The position numbers and the translations under genes are program-made. Shown here piece after piece: positions 61,540 through 64,000 of a stretch of DNA of 64,000 nt. This DNA is from Hypericibacter adhaerens. GTDB lineage: Bacteria > Pseudomonadota > Alphaproteobacteria > Dongiales > Dongiaceae. Position 1 is the stretch's first letter, and each line of letters opens with the position of its first letter. Below the pieces are notes generated by a model that worked only from the letters and a program-made list of their open reading frames with translations, made no database searches and was not told where the DNA came from. The DNA lies in contig NZ_CP042582.1 of assembly GCF_008728835.1 (NCBI RefSeq), positions 3,127,001 through 3,191,000 of the forward strand, given 5' to 3'.

Positions 61540-64000
61540 ATGAAATTCACCGACATCTTCATCCGCCGGCCGGTGCTGGCCATGGTGGTCAGCCTGCTGA
61601 TCTTGGTGCTGGGGCTGCGCGCGCTGGGCTCGCTGCCCGTGCTGCAGTTCCCCCGCACCGAGAACGCGATCGTGACGGTGGCGACCACCTATTACGGCGC
61701 CGATCCCGACGTGGTGGCAGGCTTCATCACCACGCCGCTCGAGAACGCGATCTCGCAGGCGAACGGCATCGACTACATGACCTCGACCAGCCAGAGCGGG
61801 GCCAGCACCATCACCGCCTATCTCCGGCTCAATTACGATTCCAACAAGGCGCTGACCGAGATCAACACCAAGGTCAACTCGGTGCTGAACCAGCTGCCGC
61901 CCGAATCGCAGCAGCCGGTGCTGTCGGTGAAGGTCGGCGAGACCATCGACGCCATGTATATCGGCTTCAGCAGCGACGTGCTGTCGCCGAACCAGATCAC
62001 GGACTATCTGCTGCGCGTGGTGCAGCCCAAGCTGCAGTCGGTTCCGGGCGTCCAGACCGCCGAGATGATCGGCGCCAAGAACTTCGCGCTGCGCGCCTGG
62101 CTCGACCCGCAGAAGCTCGCGGCCTATGGCCTGACCGCCGCCGACGTGAGCAAGGCGCTGTCGCAGAACGACTATATCTCCGGCCTCGGCACCACCAAGG
62201 GCCAGATGGTCCAGGTCGACCTGACCGGCGCCACCAGCCTCCATACCGTCGAGGACTTCAAGCGGCTCGTGCTCAAGCAGGAGAACGGCGCCATCGTCCG
62301 CCTCGACGACGTGGCGCATGTCATGCTGGGGTCCGACGACTACGATACCGATGTCGGCTTCGACGGGCAGAAGGCCGTCTATATCGGCATCCAGGTGGCG
62401 CCCGCCGCCAACCTGCTCGACGTGATCGACGGCGTGATGAAGGTCTTCCCGGACATCCAGGCCCAGCTGCCCCAGGGCCTGACCGGCAAGGTGATCTACG
62501 ATTCGACCAAGTTCGTGAACAGCTCGATCCACGAGGTGATCCGCACGCTCGTGGAGGCGCTGATCATCGTGACGATGGTGGTGTTCCTGTTCCTGGGCTC
62601 CCCGCGCTCGGTGGTGATTCCGGTGATCGCGATCCCGCTGTCGCTGGTCGGCACCTTCACGATGATGCTGCTGTTCGGCTTCTCCATCAACCTGCTGACG
62701 CTGCTGGCCCTCGTGCTGGCGATCGGCCTGGTGGTGGACGACGCGATCATCGTGGTCGAGAACGTCAACCGGCATATCGAGGAGGGCATGCGGCCCTTCG
62801 ATGCCGCGATCAGGGGTGCGCGCGAGCTGGGCGGGCCGATCATCGCCATGACCATCGTGCTGATCGCCGTCTATGTGCCGATCGGCTTCCAGGGCGGCCT
62901 GACCGGCGCGCTCTTCACCGAGTTCGCCTTCACCCTCGTCGGCGCCGTGACCGTCTCGGCCATCGTGGCCTTGACCCTCACGCCGATGATGACCTCGCGG
63001 CTGCTGAAGGCCCATTCGACCGAGAATCGCGGCTGGCAGGAGCGGATATCCGACTTCATCGACCGCGTGTTCGAGCGGGTCCGCCGCCCCTACCAGCGCC
63101 TGCTCCATGGCAGCCTGGGCTACCGGCCGGTGACGGTGGTCTTCGCGCTTCTGGTGCTGGCCAGCATCTATGTCTTCTACAGCTTCTCGAAGTCGGAACT
63201 GGCGCCGCAGGAGGACCAGGGCGTCGTCATCACCTCCTCGACCAGCGCCCCCAACTCGACGCTGCAGCAGCGGCAGATCTACTCGCGCGAGCTCTACAAG
63301 ATCTTCGCCGGCCATCCCGAGACCGACCATGTGTTCCAGCTCGACGTGCCGGGCCAGTCGATCGCCGGCATGGTGCTCAAGCCCTGGGACGAGCGCACCA
63401 AGGGGGCCAACGAGCTGCAATACACGATCCAGGGCCAGATCAGCGGCATCGCCGGCTCCAACGTCGTGGCCTTCCAGCCGCCGGCGCTGCCGGGCGGCAT
63501 CGGCCTGCCGATCCAGTTCGTCATCGGCACCAGCCAATCCTTCGCGCAGCTCAACGAGGTCGTGCAGGCCTTCATGCAGGCCGCGATGCAGAGCGGCAAG
63601 TTCCTGTTCCTGGATACCGATCTCAAGATCGACAAGCCGCAATCGACCGTGACGATCGACCGCGACAAGGCGGCCCAGCTGGGATTGACCATGAGCGACG
63701 TGGGCGGCGCCCTCGCCTCGATGCTGGGCGGCGGCTATGTCAACTATTTCAGCCTCGACGGCCGCTCCTACAAGGTGATCCCGCAGGTGCAGCAGACCTC
63801 GCGCCTCAACGCGGATCAGGTGCTCAACTATTATATTCGCGCCGCCGACGGCAGCACGGTGCCGCTCTCCACCATCGCCACCATCACCACCAGGACGGTG
63901 CCGCAGTCGCTGAACCACTTCCAGCAGCTCAACGCCGCGATCATCCAGGGCGTGGCCTTCCCCGGCGTCACCACCGGCGACACGGTCAAGTTCCTGCAGG
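61540..64000 (+). CDS. RND efflux permease (HAE1 family), cut by window edge
   Basis: From the ATG at 61540 the frame is open to the window end, giving 820 residues of about 1030. It has the first helix (MKFTDIFIRRPVLAMVVSLL), porter domain (PLENAISQANGIDYMTSTSQ), the Asp pair in LVVDDAIIVVENVNRHIEEG and the segment MTIVLIAVYVPIGFQGGLTG. It lacks the KKNAIM region only because the end is missing. No outer-membrane gene is seen. An equally long frame on the other strand is a GC-rich shadow. Confidence 0.93.
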   Translation, partial: MKFTDIFIRRPVLAMVVSLLILVLGLRALGSLPVLQFPRTENAIVTVATTYYGADPDVVAGFITTPLENAISQANGIDYMTSTSQSGASTITAYLRLNYDSNKALTEINTKVNSVLNQLPPESQQPVLSVKVGETIDAMYIGFSSDVLSPNQITDYLLRVVQPKLQSVPGVQTAEMIGAKNFALRAWLDPQKLAAYGLTAADVSKALSQNDYISGLGTTKGQMVQVDLTGATSLHTVEDFKRLVLKQENGAIVRLDDVAHVMLGSDDYDTDVGFDGQKAVYIGIQVAPAANLLDVIDGVMKVFPDIQAQLPQGLTGKVIYDSTKFVNSSIHEVIRTLVEALIIVTMVVFLFLGSPRSVVIPVIAIPLSLVGTFTMMLLFGFSINLLTLLALVLAIGLVVDDAIIVVENVNRHIEEGMRPFDAAIRGARELGGPIIAMTIVLIAVYVPIGFQGGLTGALFTEFAFTLVGAVTVSAIVALTLTPMMTSRLLKAHSTENRGWQERISDFIDRVFERVRRPYQRLLHGSLGYRPVTVVFALLVLASIYVFYSFSKSELAPQEDQGVVITSSTSAPNSTLQQRQIYSRELYKIFAGHPETDHVFQLDVPGQSIAGMVLKPWDERTKGANELQYTIQGQISGIAGSNVVAFQPPALPGGIGLPIQFVIGTSQSFAQLNEVVQAFMQAAMQSGKFLFLDTDLKIDKPQSTVTIDRDKAAQLGLTMSDVGGALASMLGGGYVNYFSLDGRSYKVIPQVQQTSRLNADQVLNYYIRAADGSTVPLSTIATITTRTVPQSLNHFQQLNAAIIQGVAFPGVTTGDTVKFLQ

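Noticed and set aside
61459..63918. Minus-strand open frame of 819 codons
   Set aside because: It is antisense to the RND permease that is open to the window end with correct motifs.

Overview
The window is a high-GC chromosomal segment, most likely from an alphaproteobacterium of the Rhodospirillales/Rhizobiales type. The evidence is gene content: cecR-ybhGFSR-type ABC efflux, PotABCD-type importers, a Weimberg-like sugar-acid operon, a ureDABCEFG cluster, choline-sulfatase, and intergenic hairpin repeats. Most of it is ordinary chromosome with tightly packed operons, many joined by 4-base ATGA overlaps. No tRNA, rRNA, CRISPR array or transposase gene was seen.

Layout: 1-2308 holds the start of a Tat-exported protein, a glyoxalase, a cytochrome c and two small proteins. 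2388-6813 is an RND efflux pump. 7077-9462 holds choline-sulfatase and a carbonic anhydrase. 9585-15302 is a cecR-ybhGFSR-type exporter operon. 15470-16014 is a fluoride riboswitch, its terminator and crcB. 16030-21315 holds an EamA transporter and a complete polyamine-type ABC importer. dapF follows at 21431-22339.

22398-30024 is the accessory part: an island of five tandem, 5'-truncated Rhs-type modules on the minus strand. Each consists of golvesin-like domains and an RHS core. Four of them (B-E) carry a different C-terminal tip followed at once by a small, different, candidate immunity gene; the fifth (A) is cut off inside the core. The tips and small genes are visibly richer in A+T than the flanks. 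The island sits between the convergent dapF and SMP-30 genes, and a 92-bp near-perfect direct repeat built from the 3' ends of those two genes bounds it on both sides. It looks like an orphan toxin-tip/immunity reservoir inserted with a long target duplication.

30059-38396 is one long minus-strand operon: IlvD/Edd dehydratase, xylose-dehydrogenase-like SDR, AraD1/GguC-family protein, ABC importer and SMP-30 lactonase. Together these suggest import and oxidative breakdown of a pentose or sugar acid. A divergent IclR regulator with paired operator-like repeats faces it. 39549-46300 holds rnk, a dienelactone hydrolase and the urease operon. 46577-58628 holds an orphan solute-binding protein, a TetR regulator, three gamma-glutamyltransferase-family genes, and a gntR/acyl-CoA synthetase/panE-like operon facing a second GntR regulator. 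58634-64000 holds an SDR, a frameshifted TetR gene and a second RND pump whose permease runs off the window.
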